In this document: piece after piece, positions 11,965 through 25,105 of the stretch | Layout: each line of letters begins with the position of its first letter | How positions within the stretch are numbered: position 1 is the stretch's first letter | Assembly (NCBI GenBank): GCA_036346375.1 | Contig: CM070514.1 | Coordinates: 18,566,463 to 18,630,462 of the forward strand | Source: Guadua angustifolia | Lineage: Eukaryota > Streptophyta > Magnoliopsida > Poales > Poaceae | Direction: 5' to 3' | Length of the DNA stretch: 64,000 bases | Position numbers and translations under genes: made by a program | The notes under the pieces: generated by a model | Seen by the model: the letters and a program-made list of their open reading frames with translations, nothing else | What the model was told of the DNA's origin: nothing | Database searches by the model: none

Positions 11965-14900
11965 TTAACTACAGAATAGGTTTGGGAATTCCTTTTTCAG
12001 ATCTTCCTCTCGTTCCCAGGTGGCCTCGCTTTCTGTGTGGTTACTCCACTGAACTCTGCAAAAGCGGGTTGTCTTGTTTCGTGTTTTCCGATCCATTGTG
12101 TCCAGAATCTTTACCCTTTGCTCTTTGTAGGTCAAGTCTTCCTGTAGTTCAATTTCTTCCAGGGGTGTTTGCTCGTCAGGAACTCGGAGACACATTTTGA
12201 GTTGTGATACATGAAAGACATTGTGTACTCCTGCCAATGACTGTGGTAACTCTAGTTGATATGCGACCTCTCCCCTGCGGCTTACGATCTTAAACGGTCC
12301 TACATATCTTGGTGCGAGTTTTCCCTTTTTGTGAAACCTCTGGACTCCTTAAGAGGCGAACTCGAGATACACATAATTTTTCGCTCAAAGCTCAAATCCT
12401 GCGGCGATTGTGCAGATAACTCTTACGCTTTGATCACGCGATTTTCAACCTTTCCTTATCGATGCTATTTGCTCTTTGGCTTCTTGGAGTATGTCGGTCC
12501 AAGACACGATGCTCACCGCCTCATTCCAATTTAACTGCGCCCTACAAGGTCAACCATACAACGCTCGAAGGTGACATCGAAGGCTAGCTCGATAGTTGTT
12601 GTTGTAATCGAATTCTGCATATGGTAAACATTTATACCAAGACGTCAGATATGCCAATGCACGTGCCCTCAACATATCTTCTAATATCCGATTGACTCTT
12701 TCGTCGCCCATCTGCTTATGATGATATGTCAGATCGAATTCAAGCGGTGCCCATTGTTGTATGCAATTTATCCCAAAATCTTGAGGCAAATTGGGTACCT
12801 CGTCTCGACACTATCTTCTTTGGCACTCCATGCAAGGCATTTATTCTTGCCATGTATAGCTCGCCAACTTATCTCCCGAGTAGGTTGTCTTTACCCGGTA
12901 TGAAGTGCGCGACCTTCGTCAATCGATCCACGATGACCCATATGGAGTCATAACCTCCTTGCGTCCTTGGCAATCCGGTGATAAAATCCATTCCGATTTC
13001 CTCCCATTTCCACTCTGGTATTTTTAATGGCTGCAGCAGTCCTGCTGGTCTCTGATGCATAGCTTTGACTCGCTGGCATACATCACATAGTTCTACGTGC
13101 TCAGCAACCTCTCTCTTCATATTTGGCCACCAGAACCTCTCTTTTAAATCTTGGTACATTTTTGCACTTACTGGGTGAATTGAATACTTGGAGTCGTGAG
13201 CTTCCTCCAGTATTAACTGCTTTAACTACTTTTTGTTAGGTACACAAATGCGCTCTTTCATCCACAATGTGCCTTGTTCGTCCAGCTTAAATTCTTTTGC
13301 TTGCCCTTCCTCCATCTTGGCTTTGATTCGCTTGATCTTCTCATCATTCTTCTGACCTTCTCTAATCTGGTCTTCCAAGATAGGCTTTACCTCCAAAGCG
13401 GCTACAAATCCTTCCGGAACAACTTCCAATTTCAACCTCCGAAGATCCTACAATTCTCGCTGGCTTTCTCCCACTATCATATTTAGACTATGATTTTTCC
13501 GACTCAAGGCATCAGCCACTACATTGGCCTTGCCGGGATGATAATGGATACCCATGTTGTAATCCTTGATCAGTTCTAACCATCTCCTTTGCCTCATGTT
13601 CAGGTCAGATTGGGTGAAAATGTATTTAAGGCTTTTATGGTCTGTATACACCTCACACTTGTTACCAATAAGATAGTGACGCCATATCTTTAGGGCATGC
13701 ACTACGGCTGCTAGTTCTAGATCATGCGTCGGGTAATTTCCCTCGTGTGGCCTTAATTGTCTTGATGCATAGGCTACTACCCTTCCGCTTTGCATCAATA
13801 CGCACCCAAGTCCTTGACGTGATGCATCGCAATATATATCAAAATTCTGATGGGTGTCTGGCAAAACTAATACTGGTGCTGATGTTAAACGTTTCTTCAA
13901 TTCCTGAAAACTCTTCTCACAATCGGTGTCCAGAAAAATTTCTTCTCTTTCTTTAGCAATTGTGTAAGAGGTCTAGCAATTGTCGAGAATCCTTCTATAA
14001 ATCGGTGGTAATACCCAGCCATCCCAAGAAAACTTCGAATCTGCATAACCGTATTTGGCGGTTCCCAATGCAGTACTGTCTCAACCTTGCTTGGGTCCAC
14101 TGTAATTCCCTCGACGGTCATTACATGCCTTACGAATTCTACCTTGCTCTTCCAGAAGTCGCATTTACTAAATTTTGCATATAGCTGTTTCTCCCTTAAC
14201 TTTTCTAACACTAATCTCAAATGTTGGGCGTGTTCTTCATCCGCCTTGAGTAAACCGAATATCGCCTATGAACACGACCACAAATTTATCTAAATATTCA
14301 ATGAATACTTTATTCATCAAGTTCATAAAGTATGTCAAGATTTGTCAATCCAAATGACATAACAATGAACTCATAGTGTCCATATCTTGAAGAAAATGCG
14401 CCTTGGGTATGTCCTCTGCCTTGATTTTCACCGGTGGTATCCTCGACCTAAAGTCGATCTTGGAGAATACTCTTGCTCCTCTTAATTGATCAAAAAGATC
14501 ATCTATCCGGGGTAACGGGTATTTATTCTTTATCGTCACTTCGTTAAGCGCACGATAATCTACACACATCCGAAAACTCCCATCCTTCTTCTTGATGAAC
14601 AGAACCGGCGCTCCCCATGGTGACGAGCTCGGCCTGATGAATCCTTTTTCCAATAACTCCTCAATCTGTTTCTTCATCTCAACCAGTTCTTTGGTGGACA
14701 TCCGATATGGTCTGTTTGCTATCGGTGCTGTTCCATGCACTAAATTGATTACAAACTCTATGTCTCTGTCTGGTGGCATTCCTGGTAGTTCCTCGGGAAA
14801 AACATCTGGGTACTCACTGACCACTGGTACATCCTTCAAACTGATGGTCTCCAGATTGTTTACTAACATCTATCCTTCTCGAACTGCCATTGCTTGAAAT

Positions 14901-16423
14901 TCCACTTTCCGATTATTCGGGCTTTCAACAGACACGACTCTCCGTCCACAGTCTAACACAGCCTTATGCTTAGTCAACCAATCCATTCCTAGGATAACAT
15001 CCAGGGTTTGGGTATCTAATATAATAAGGTTCGCTAGGAACTCTACCCCTTTTATTAATAGCTTAACCCCGGAACATCCGACCTTAGAGCGGAGTTCTAA
15101 TCCAGGGGATTGAACTAGAAGTGTACTTTTAAGGTTAACAATATCCAGATCATTTGTCACAGCAAAATCTCGAGAAACGAATGAATGTGAAGCTCCGGAA
15201 TCGAATAACACTCTAGCTGGCACTGAGTTGACAAGGAACTTACCGAGCACGACGTCCGTGGCATTCTGGACTTCGTCTGCGGAAATGTGATTAATCCTGC
15301 CTCGCGTGAATGCTTGCGGTGTGGCTCCAGCTTGGGTAGATCCTCGGCTTCCTCCCTGGGCAGGAGTTTTAGCTGGCGTGTTTCCTAAGTTGAAGTGCAC
15401 TGGTGTCACTCCTCCCTTCTTTGGGCACACGTTGGCGAAATGCCCAGTCTCATTGCAATTGTAGCAGCGTCTTCCTGACATCTGCTGGTTTCCTCCGTTC
15501 TGATGAATAGTCCCGACCGAGTCCGGGGGTTGTCCCTTGGTCTCTAAGATCGGCGGCAGTGTCCTCGACAATCGTTTCTGCTAAAATCTGGAGAATTGTT
15601 GAGGTATCATCCTTGGTTTCTGATGACCTTGACGTCCTCCCTGTTGTGCCATGCGGCGTTTGCGATTATCGTCTAGCTCCTTGCGCTTGTCTTCCAGTAT
15701 GAGCGCCTTATTAACCAGCTCTTGAAAATCGAGAAAGGTGTGGGTAATCAACCCCACCTGCAAACCAGTGTTGAGTCCCTTCATAAAGCGGGACTGCCTA
15801 GCCTTGTCCATTGCCACGTCCTCAAGGGCGTATCGTGCAAGTTGAGTGAATTTATTCAAATATTCGGCCACTGTCTGGCCTCCTTGCTTCAGTGCTCTAA
15901 ATTCTTCCTTTTTCAGTTCCATAATACCTTCTGGTACGTGGTATTGACGAAAGGCTATGGTGAATTCTTCCTAGGTGATTTCCTATGGGTTTTCCTGCGA
16001 TGCGCAGTAGTTTTCCCACCACTTAGCTGCTGTTCCTTCTAGCTGATGAGAGGCATAAAGCATCCTCTCATTTCTATCACACTATGTTATATGTAATTTC
16101 CTCTCGATGGTCTTTAACCAGTCATCTGCCTCTAACGGGCTAGCATTGCTTGAGAAAGTAGGCGGACATGTCCTCATAAACTCGGACAATCTCGAGTAGG
16201 GACGTGGCCCATTGTTAATAGCTTGGTTGTTGGCGACTGCTTGGGTGTTGATTTGTTGTATGGTTGCCATCATGGTCTGCATTAACTGCGTTTGTGCTGC
16301 GAGAAAAGCTCCCAGATTCTGCATGTCAACTGGTGGTGCTGCCTGTGGAGGTCGTGTATTGCTCTGACTGCCTCCTTGACGTGAACCACTGCCTCCGGTT
16401 CCGGTGTTGCGAGTATTCACCAT
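11965..16423 (-). pseudogene. gag-pol: gag-pol polyprotein of the gypsy chromovirus, broken
   Basis: The likely start is MVNTRNTGTG at 16423. Gag includes ASHQLEGTAAKWWENY (about 16010) and a capsid region at 15922-15581. The CCHC knuckle CYNCNETGHFANVC is at about 15466-15425. Protease shows LFDSGASHSF at about 15208-15180 and VILGMDWL. Reverse transcriptase (14869-13897) has [11 protein letters not shown], but the catalytic motif reads VFIGD (about 14260) in place of the usual IDD, and the frame is broken around it. RNase H (13900-13448) keeps [18 protein letters not shown] and VYTDHKSL. Integrase (13190-12550) has HDSKYSIHP, CDVCQR and GMDFITGLP. A chromodomain-like end (12237-11965) contains [14 protein letters not shown]. 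Numerous frameshifts and stops mean no functional protein. Confidence 0.93.
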
Positions 16424-17620
16424 CTGTTGATTGCTTCGACAGTTTAGAGATGAGAGGGAAGGAATAGGCAAGTAGAAGAACTTATACGGGGAAACAGGTG
16501 TAACTTAAATCCTTAACATCCATTCAAAGATAATAAATAGGTATGGTCGCTTACAAGGGCCTAAGGGCCTTGCAACCATACATGCAATCACAGCATCAAA
16601 CCAAATAGTTCATTACAATAGCATGGCACAACTAAGTTTGAATTTTAAAGACGCGACTCATAATAATTGAGTCTCAACGCAAAAATCCCAACAACTACCC
16701 GACCCAACGAACTCAGTCATCCAGCCATCCTGGCTGCAGCTCGCCTATCACGTACACTGGCGGGTGAGCTGGCATTGGGGCAAACTGATCCCCATGCCCT
16801 CCCACTGGTGCTGCTGGGGGCTCCACTGGCTGCTGATCCTCTGGCATGGGCTCTGGGTCCTGCTCCTCTGGCTCCTCCTCGTCCTCGTCGTCAAGCTCCA
16901 TGACGGCCTCCGGCTCCCCTGACCGTAGAGGCCTCCTCTAGCTCGGCGATCCTCTGCACAATGTGCATCCTGGTCTCTCGCAGGCCACCTCAGATCCTCC
17001 AAGGCACAGACACCGCCTGCAGCTCCACAAGAGTAGCGCCCATGACCTCCTCTTGAGCCGGCGAACAAGCCCCAAGTGTACGACGACAGCTGGTTGCCCT
17101 CCAGCTCGAGCACCTCGAGGGTCCACCAGCGTCGGTGCACACGAAAGTAGTGTCCCACGGCTCGGCCGTAGTCCTCGCTAACCCTACGGCGCTAGCCGCA
17201 CACTCCTATATGCTGCTACATAGTTGGCCCGCTTCACCGAGAGGTGGAGCAGATGGGGTCGGCACGCTGTTTCTCACAGACAGGTGAGGGTCGCCTCACC
17301 ACGGTTGATCCGTTGACCACCCAGACAAGGGACTCCAGAAGAGGGCGGTCAAGCCTCCCAACACCGGAGCATCCTCCAAAGCTCATTACAGAACCTTTGT
17401 GACGCGCCAAGGAGTGAACCATCCTCATCGCCAAATCAACTCACAAGATTAAAATTTTAAAAGAATACAAAAGTAATAGCAAAATGAAGCATAGGTATGA
17501 AGTAAGGAAGAAAGGATAAGTCAAGATTTCATTGATTATTCTTGCACGCTTTTATTTTTTGAAATTAGGTTTTATCTTCCTAATTCGACCATTCTAACTA
17601 GGGTTAAGTCCTACAACAAG
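16424..17620 (-). other. 5' untranslated leader of the gypsy element
   Basis: Internal sequence between the primer-binding site and the gag start. It contains CG-rich open frames on both strands (16667-17434) with no recognised domain. Long leaders are common in this clade; I see no gene. Confidence 0.5.
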
Positions 17621-17621
17621 A

Positions 17622-17637
17622 TGGCTCGATACCAACT
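17622..17637 (-). other. primer-binding site of the gypsy element
   Basis: On the minus strand the 5' LTR ends ..CCCGACA and is followed after 3 bases by TTGGTATCGAGCCAT. This resembles the initiator-Met tRNA complement TGGTATCAGAGCC with a small change, and fits the clade. Confidence 0.7.
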
Positions 17638-17638
17638 C

Positions 17639-20600
17639 TGTCGGGACCCGAATTTGCAAATCCGACCCTCAGGTATTCTCAGACTAGTCCAGATCACGCT
17701 TAGTACACACAGATAAACAAAGTTGAGATACCACAATCATACACAATGAAATAATAAATAAGTATCTCAAACATAATTATAACGAGTTACACGACCTTAT
17801 GGTCCCCTTACAATAATTCGTCATGCAGGACGATAAATAGTAACAGTAGCACAAGTTCAATAGCGGAAGCAAAAGTACGACATTGAACCCCTCGTTCTGC
17901 CATAGGCAACTGACGAGGCTCAACCCTAATCCTCCAGACCTTCGTTAAACTCCTCCTCTCACGTTGGTGTTGCTTCTTCTTCTGAGGTTTTTGTCGAAGC
18001 AAGGGTGAGTATACAACATACTCAACAAGTCATGCACAATGCAGTTCTATTACTACATGCATGGCTTATTCCAAGGAAAAGGCTTAATGGTTGTTTTGCA
18101 TGAAACAACTTTTCTTTTAACAGATAGTCTTAATTAGATTAAAAGCAGGAAAAATCATTACTATAATACTTAATTCCTCAATTCTTTTCCAAGAGTTTGG
18201 CACACAGCCCTAAGTTTGATTCATTAGTCTTTGGCACACAGCCACCCATTCCACATTTTATTTTAAAACCTAACCCTTGACTGTAATCCCCGAGCAATGT
18301 CCAATACCGCGGACACGGCTATTCGAATAGATTTAACACACACTCTGCAGAGGTTGTACACTTTACCCATAGGATACAGTCGCTCACCACACAGGTGATT
18401 GATTGCAACAAAGTCTTTCAGATACTAACACCTAACCAATGAACCTCTGCAGTATTGCCTTTCTAACACTTCCCTCACTCAGAGCCGAAGCTTAGAACAA
18501 GCAAATACAGTTGGATGGGTACCAAGCCGCAGCACAGGTACACTCCCCATACGGTTACATTTTTGTGTAACTGTCGCCCCGAGGTGTCAAAGGAAAGATA
18601 TCAGAACCCTACTAAACTAGGTCTGTCCCATACCAGACAAGTGGTTGAACGAGAAACTCAGTTCAAAGGCTCGCAAGGTGAAGTCCTTAATCGTCCCTGC
18701 AAGACATCCGTTTTATACTTCTCGGCACACAGCCTTTACAATCTCAATACATCCCGTTGCCACACAGGCCCACCTGGCACGAAGCCTTCTTGCCACTTGC
18801 CCCGGTCCAAATCATTTCCCACCTCGGTTTGCATTTATGCAACACATGCCAATGCCCACTTCATTGCGTGAGTAGGACCACATAGGTCGCTATCCCCAAT
18901 TCCATCTCATGACATCATCGCATTATTTCAAAATGTGTTCCATAATTGTTTAGTCAATATTATTTTGCAATTTGAAAGTCATTCAACGCATACAGCATAC
19001 TAAGCAACTAGTCACGGTCTAGCCTCCCGTGTTGGCATTAATATAGCAACCAACGTAAATTAACATCCTAGGGTGACAAGGTTTTTAGGGCATAATAACA
19101 ACATAATCAAGGTAGCATAAACAAGATTGGCATATTAGCTACCATACCCAATTTAATCAATGGTATTTTTAAATAACATAGCATGCAATATTTAAATCAA
19201 AGTATATTTTGAAATCTTGGAACAAAATGATCAAAGCATGACTTGCCTTCGAAAAGTAGTTAATCTTGATCAGGGACTTGTGATGGGTCTTCAAATTCTT
19301 CCCCGACAGTTCTCGTCAATTCGGAGTCTACTCGGAACAAACGTGCACACAATAAATATACTAAAATAGACAGCAAGATTATCACTAAAAATAAAATAAA
19401 AATCACCAATAAATCGTTCACATTTTTACAAATTTTTAGGAACTGGAATCACCCAATTCCGAGTTAAAACGCAAAAGTTATAGCATTTGCAAGTTTCTAA
19501 AATTTCTAATAAAGGATTACCCGAGTTAATTGATTTATTTTTCTACTGAAAATTCCAGTTAAATCCCTCGGCTTGACACATGTCAGCACCAGAGTGAGCC
19601 ACGTCGCTCTCGGTCGCTGACCTGTGGGCCCTCGGGTGACGTCATGTTGACGTCAGCACACCTTGCGGTCATCACACTAACAAGTGGGCCCGCCGAATAG
19701 TGCTTTCGGCTCAGACAAGATTTCGACGCGCGGCAAGAATCGCTGGTCCACGCGGACACATATTTTCCCGGCCGTTGGATTTAAATCCAACAGTCGGTAT
19801 ATGGCAACGGATGGGCCTCCTCGCGGCTACGTGGCACTACGGTAGCGGTAGGATTGAGGATCTACTACCGCGTTATCCGAAACAAAGCATTGCCGAGCCT
19901 GCGTGGCCTAAACCGAGCCGCACATCCAAGATCTAACGGCCATATTCAAACGCTAACCTCGTAGCTACGTGGACTCAACGACGTGGCTGGATGAAGATCC
20001 AACGGCGATGGTTACCTGAGTGGTACCCTATTCACAAGCCTACGTGGCCAAATCCAAGCCGGTCATCACAGTTCAGACGGCCATTTTCAAGCGAAGTCAT
20101 CCAGGTCTAGCACTACAGAAAGAAATACGTGGCGTTACCTTGGTTGTGGGATGAAGATCCGACGGCTGAGGTGAGTTGCGATGCTCCGAATAAGGGGCGG
20201 CGATGCTTGTCGCCGGACTTGGAGAAGATGAAGTGGTCTACGGCGATTCCGGGCGTCTCCGGTCGGAAGAAGTGGCTCCAACGACGCGGTGTGGCATGGT
20301 GAACTTGGCGAAGGGCCTAGCTGCGACGGGGAGTAAGGGACGTCGGCGGAAAACGAAGAAGAACCGAGAAGAGGAGGGATTCCACTCCGGCGAGCTCGAG
20401 CGAAGGTTACGGTGAGCGACAGCGCATGGGAGAGGGTGCAAAATGAGCGGAACGGGGTGCTGCGCACGGAGGGCTATATCTCCCGCTCGGACAAGCCTCG
20501 ATACGCGCGCAAATCTCTGACATATCTTTGGCAGCCAACAGGCGACAGCGGTGCGACAGTGCTCCATCCCGATGCGGCACGATCGACCCTCACCGTCCGA

Positions 20601-21097
20601 TTGAAATCCAACGGTCAGGGTGAGTAACGGTTCGGCGATACGGCGCCACGTGGCGACGTCCTAACGGCTTAGATGCTGAAAACGAACGACCCACGCGATT
20701 AAGCGACGCGGCTCATCCACGACCGTCCGATGAAGATCGCTCGGCCCAGGATTAGCGGCGCTAGGGTTTGGCTGGCGCGAGCACAGTGTTGGGCTCGGCC
20801 CAATACTGTAGCTACGGCATTTTCCGACTTTTAACAATTAAAACAATTCTAGAAAATCAAAGTAATTATTTAGGGCACTAAAAATACCCGAAAAATTCTA
20901 GGAAAATTCCAGAAAATATTTCAGAGCATTTAGAGCCTAAATAAAATATTTTTCTTTATTTTTGATAATTACCTTTCTGAAATTTAATTATTCAAGAGAA
21001 GGATAAATTTAAATTAATTTCAATTAAATCCAAATAAATCCACAAAAATTCAATTAACTCCAAAAATAAAAATTAGACCGAATTTTGGGATGGTACA
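17639..21097 (-). repeat. 5' LTR of the gypsy element
   Basis: 3459 bp, the partner of 8481-11923. It begins TGTACCATCCC in element orientation, which differs from the other copy's TGTAACGTCCC. It would hold the retrotransposon promoter; no TATA box was chosen. Confidence 0.93.
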
Positions 21098-21102
21098 AGC
21101 GC

Positions 21103-21261
21103 TCAGGAGTACTGCGGTGTCCTTGGTCGAAGTACACCGAGATGCGCAGGATCCTCTCCCTCCTCTAGAAAAGCAGTGGCGAAGTGGGCACGGTGACGAT
21201 GATCAATGACCGAATCCATCAACTCAAAGGGTCACTCGTCATCTCCATCCTGGTGAGCCAT
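21103..21261 (-). pseudogene. 5' exon of the MULE-1 plant mobile domain gene, cut off by the gypsy insertion
   Basis: The ATG at 21261 starts MAHQDGDDE, followed by a stop, then FELMDSVIDHRHRAHF and GVLRPRTPQYS up to the AGCGC duplication. Across the gypsy element it continues as ALDPRWIPW at 8475. Many PMD proteins have such an N-terminus before their DRWRPE/HLP motif. The start codon lies 287 bp from the transposase stop, so the two genes are in tandem. Confidence 0.65.
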
Positions 21262-21547
21262 ACCTGCAAATTACATAAATGAAAGTTATAATTAAAATGC
21301 ATATAGAAACAAAAGCGTACGAAAAACTATACAAGCATCACAACAATATATTGAAACAAATGTGTACATAAAACTATACAAGCATCATAACAATATATTG
21401 AAACAATTTCAATAATTTGTCAAGCCACAACACTCACAACTACATGCAACATGCTTACAACTAGGTAAAAAACAGAATTCATACAACACACATTACATCA
21501 ATAAAACATAAATTTGACATATAGCATATGATAATTCAAATAGCTTC

Positions 21548-24177
21548 TCATCTAGTATGATGGCATCGTGCACCACTCCTTGCAGACGATGATCCCTCTC
21601 CCACCGTCGGATTGCCATCTCCTCCTTCACCTTCTTCGTTTTGTGGCTGGCAGTTCTTGAATGTATGTCCTGTTTGGTGGCACAATGAACATTTCTTCAC
21701 ACGTTTACCAGCTTCAGACTGGTCCATGTCATTTATGATATGCCTTGTTTTCTGATGCCCTACTTTCCATCTTCTTGCATCAAAATCAGAAACCCAAAAC
21801 CTTTCATCAACACTAGGAGTTGTGGTAAAAGAACTGACAACACCATAACCATGAAGCTCCTCGCTCCAAGTTACCATCACCTTTTACTTCGTAAAATATT
21901 CAGATAGATATGTATTAGGTCACATTCCAAACAACGCACATGCGGCTATCACATGAGAGCATGGCCTATGCAAAAGGTAGGGTTTGTTACACGAGCATTT
22001 GCAGTCAGCCTCCAAGGTGCACTCTTGGGTGACAAACTTCTGGTTTGTACTCTTCTTATCCGTGTATTTAGTGATCATGCTAGAGTACAATAACTTTTCA
22101 TCTCTCATTACTAGTTCAGCAGCTTGATGCCTATCCACAAAGTACTTGGTTGTGCCGCGTAGCACTCCCTCAACAATTCCTACCAACGGAAGACACCTCA
22201 TCCCTTTCATTACCCAGTTGTACACCTCCGCAAAGTTAGTCATCATGACACCGTATCTGGCACCATGTGTGTCATGTAACAATTACCCCTTCTCTTTCGG
22301 CTCGTGCTTTATCCAATCCAAGAAACATTTGATTGGCATTTGCCTTCGACAATGATTCGTTGCCTCTTCTTCTGTTGGTAGAGGGAATAGAGGCTCCGCC
22401 TGCTACTGTGTTTCACTGCTACTAGTCTTGTTCGTCTGCCCCTCTCTATGTTTTCTTGTTAGCTCATCAGGATTCTTCCATAGAGAACGGAACTTGTTCT
22501 TTTTGTTCTGCATACATAGTCCCTTAAACATATTCATCAATTCCTTGTTTCTGAATTGCTTAAAGAAGTTCGCACCCAAATGCCTCATGTACCATCGGCT
22601 CTGCAAGTTAGGCCATGGAAATAGCTCCTCTTCCCCTGGTTGCAATTGTTTGATGGCACTAAGCAGACCAGCATGCCTATCATGCAGCATGCACACATCT
22701 TGATGAGTTTTCACCACTCCGATCTTCAAGTTCTGTAGGAACCACAGCCAACTCTCGTAGTTCTTGCTTTCCACAAAGGTAAAAGAAACAGGTAGAATCT
22801 GGTTGTTTCTAACAACGCCCATAATTGTAAATATGTGCCCTTTGTACTTCCCAGTCAAGAATGTACCGTCCACACACAACAATGGATCATAGAATAGAAC
22901 GCCTTAATGCAAGGTTTGAATGCGAAGAAAACTCTCTTCATATGCCTCTTGGTCGGCCACTTGCTTGACGAACAGTCTTGATAATCATAATAAGTGCCAG
23001 GATTTCTACCCTGAATGCAACTGAGCAGTGCAGACAGATTATGATATGAGTCTTCAAACTTCCCAAACCTCATTTTTAAGGCCTTTTGTTTCACCCTCCA
23101 TGCCTTCCCGTAGTTAATTGTGTACTGATATCTATTCTCGATTGCTCAAATAATAGTACGGGGCTCAAAATTAAGGTTCTCCACTATCTCTAGGTACATG
23201 ATATTCGCGATATACTCGGATGATAGGTTCTTGTGAGCCATCAGGGTCTCTTCAGTCATACAGCTATGCTGCTCAACCTTCGAGCATAGCTAATGGGTGC
23301 CCCATTTGGGCTTGTGTGGGTGCACTCTCCAGGGGCACCCATGGATCTCGCACACCACATCATAGCATGTTGGGGTGGACTTCTTAACCCTGATAATCCT
23401 TCTTAATGATAAGACCCAATCTTTCACAGCATCTTGCACTGCCTCTTTTGTCAGGTACATACTGTTAGGCCTCACCTCGTTGTCACTATACTACCAAGGT
23501 GTATCATTGCTTTCATTGACAACCAGCTTATTAAATTGATGCGTACTCCAATCGACTGGCACAAGCGGCTTCGTACCTTCATCTTCCTCATCCGAGTCAT
23601 CGTCATCTTTCACTTTTGTTCTGTTTGTACTCACGATCTTCCTCTTCCATTCTTACTATTATTTCCTCAATTTGCTCACCTTCATCTACTTGTCCCCGCG
23701 CTTCTTATCCAATGTTTTCATCATCATCCCCAGATTGAACTTGTTCACCACTTTGGTAAATGATGTCCTCGTTGCATTGCTGAACATACTGCTCATGGCT
23801 AGATCCCCTGATTGCAGTGATATCATAACTGGACTCATTTTGAGACTCATTACACTGACTGGCGCCCAACTGTTGCTTGGGGGCAACAACCCTATCATAT
23901 GCTTGAACAAAAGCACCCGATACCATCCACGTTACTCTGCCCCCCTCACATATGACCTCCACGATGCGGTTTCCTTCAACTCAACTAATTCCCAATAAAC
24001 AGGATCATTTTGTATACTATATAGGAAAAATAACTTCAGCTGACACTTCTTTTGTTCCATCCAAAAAGTATAATACAACTAATTCAACATAGAAGCAAAT
24101 GTGCGCTCTTCGACCCTACTCAAACTTTTGTCCACATACTGGAAGTTACTCAGATCCGCACCCTCTATACTATACAT
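21548..24177 (-). pseudogene. mudrA-like: MuDR-type (MULE-1) transposase
   Basis: The likely start is MYSIEGADLSNFQYVDKSL at 24177. Next is an N-terminal region with ELVELKETASWRSYV (about 23990), then an acidic segment. WSTHQFNKLVVNE and MYLTKEAVQDAVKDWVLSL form the MuDR DNA-binding domain (about 23560-23290). The catalytic domain (about 22890-22600) has CVDGTFLTGKYKG and CMLHDRHAGLLSAI, supplying two acidic residues of the DDE triad. The SWIM zinc finger is CKCSCNKPYLLHRPCSHVI (about 21990). The C-terminus has a CCHC knuckle, CSLCHQTGHTFKNC. Roughly seven stops interrupt one nearly continuous frame. In autonomous MULEs this protein cuts and joins the element ends in the nucleus. MULE-2 at 51-58 kb encodes a relative. 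Confidence 0.9.
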
Positions 24178-24784
24178 GATAACTCCTCCATAATAAATTC
24201 TAAATGGAACTCGTTCTGATATCTGCGAACCAATTCATTAACCCACTAATTAATTACTTTTCATAAAAAATAGTGTGACGCCTAACATTCCTATAAATAT
24301 ACATCTCTCTACTTCTATCTGTAAAAAACATCTACATTCCTAAAAATATATATCGACACACTTCTATCTTAAAAAACATCTATATTCCTAAAAATATGTT
24401 ATTCCTAAGAACATCTACGTAGAAGTATCTGTACACACTAACTAAATTACGAAAAATAAACAAAATCTATCAGTAACCTCTAAATTTAATTAGATCTAAA
24501 ATTTTTTCTATCCTAGCATGATTTATTGCTAAACAAAATCTATCTGTAACCTCTAAATTTAACTAGATCTAACATTTTTTCTACCCTACCATAATTTATT
24601 GCTAAATAAAATTAATATAAAAAAAATTTACCTCCATAAATATCGCACGGTTACAAATCTTCTTTTTTTTCTCTTCTCTCCCTCCCTCTCCCTTTTTCTA
24701 TCCCTCCTTCTCTCCTTTTTTCTGCTTTGGTTCGGTTCAAATGGGTTGGCTCGTGTGCTACAGTGCGCACGGGCGATTTATATA
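24178..24784. other. upstream region of the MULE-1 transposase
   Basis: AT-rich, with direct repeats such as AAAACATCTACATTCCTAAAAATAT (about 24330-24400) and ACAAAATCTATCWGTAACCTCT (about 24460 and 24535), and a pyrimidine run near 24660-24720. No gene. It is probably the promoter/5' leader of the transposase. Confidence 0.5.
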
Positions 24785-25105
24785 GGGTACCTCTATCGCC
24801 CGTTGGTTAGACGATAGAGGTGCGCGCTCCCTCTGTCACCCAACCAACAGTCGATTTATTATCTATCGCCCGTTCGTTGGGCGACAGAGGGAGGCGAACA
24901 ATTGATTCTCCTATGTGGCGTCCACATGGCCTACAGTAACAGTCAATTTATTATCTATCGCCCGTTCGTTGGGCGACCGAGGGAGGTGAACAATTGATTC
25001 TCCTACGTGGCGTCCACGTGGCCTCCAGTCGCCTGTTCGATGGGCGACACATGGCTCTGTCAACCGTTCAAAGGGCGACATTTCTCTCTTGTCTACTGAA
25101 AAGGC
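24785..25105. repeat. MULE-1 right subterminal palindromic units
   Basis: Several copies of CTATCGCCCGTTCGTTGGGCGACAG-type interrupted palindromes. A larger duplicate of about 110 bp (TTATTATCTATCGCCCGTTCG.. to CTCCTACGTGGCGTCCACGTG) occurs near 24855 and 24950. Confidence 0.75.

Larger units (their letters stand above)
8481..21097 (-). mobile_element. Ty3/gypsy LTR retrotransposon, chromovirus (Tekay/Del-like), 12.6 kb
   Basis: Two LTRs of about 3.45 kb (8481-11923 and 17639-21097) flank gag-pol on the minus strand. The 5 bp target duplication AGCGC is perfect (8476-8480 and 21098-21102). LTR ends in element orientation are TGTAMC..CCCGACA. A primer-binding site next to the right LTR and a purine tract next to the left LTR fix the orientation. 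The domain order is gag, CCHC knuckle, protease, reverse transcriptase, RNase H, integrase and a C-terminal chromodomain-like segment, which places it among chromoviruses. The LTRs differ by eye every 20-30 bases, so the insertion is not recent. It interrupts the PMD gene of MULE-1. Confidence 0.95.

Noticed and set aside
16667..17434. Several open frames on both strands in the gypsy leader
   Set aside because: They overlap, lack domains and lie between the primer-binding site and gag; GC-rich untranslated leader explains them.
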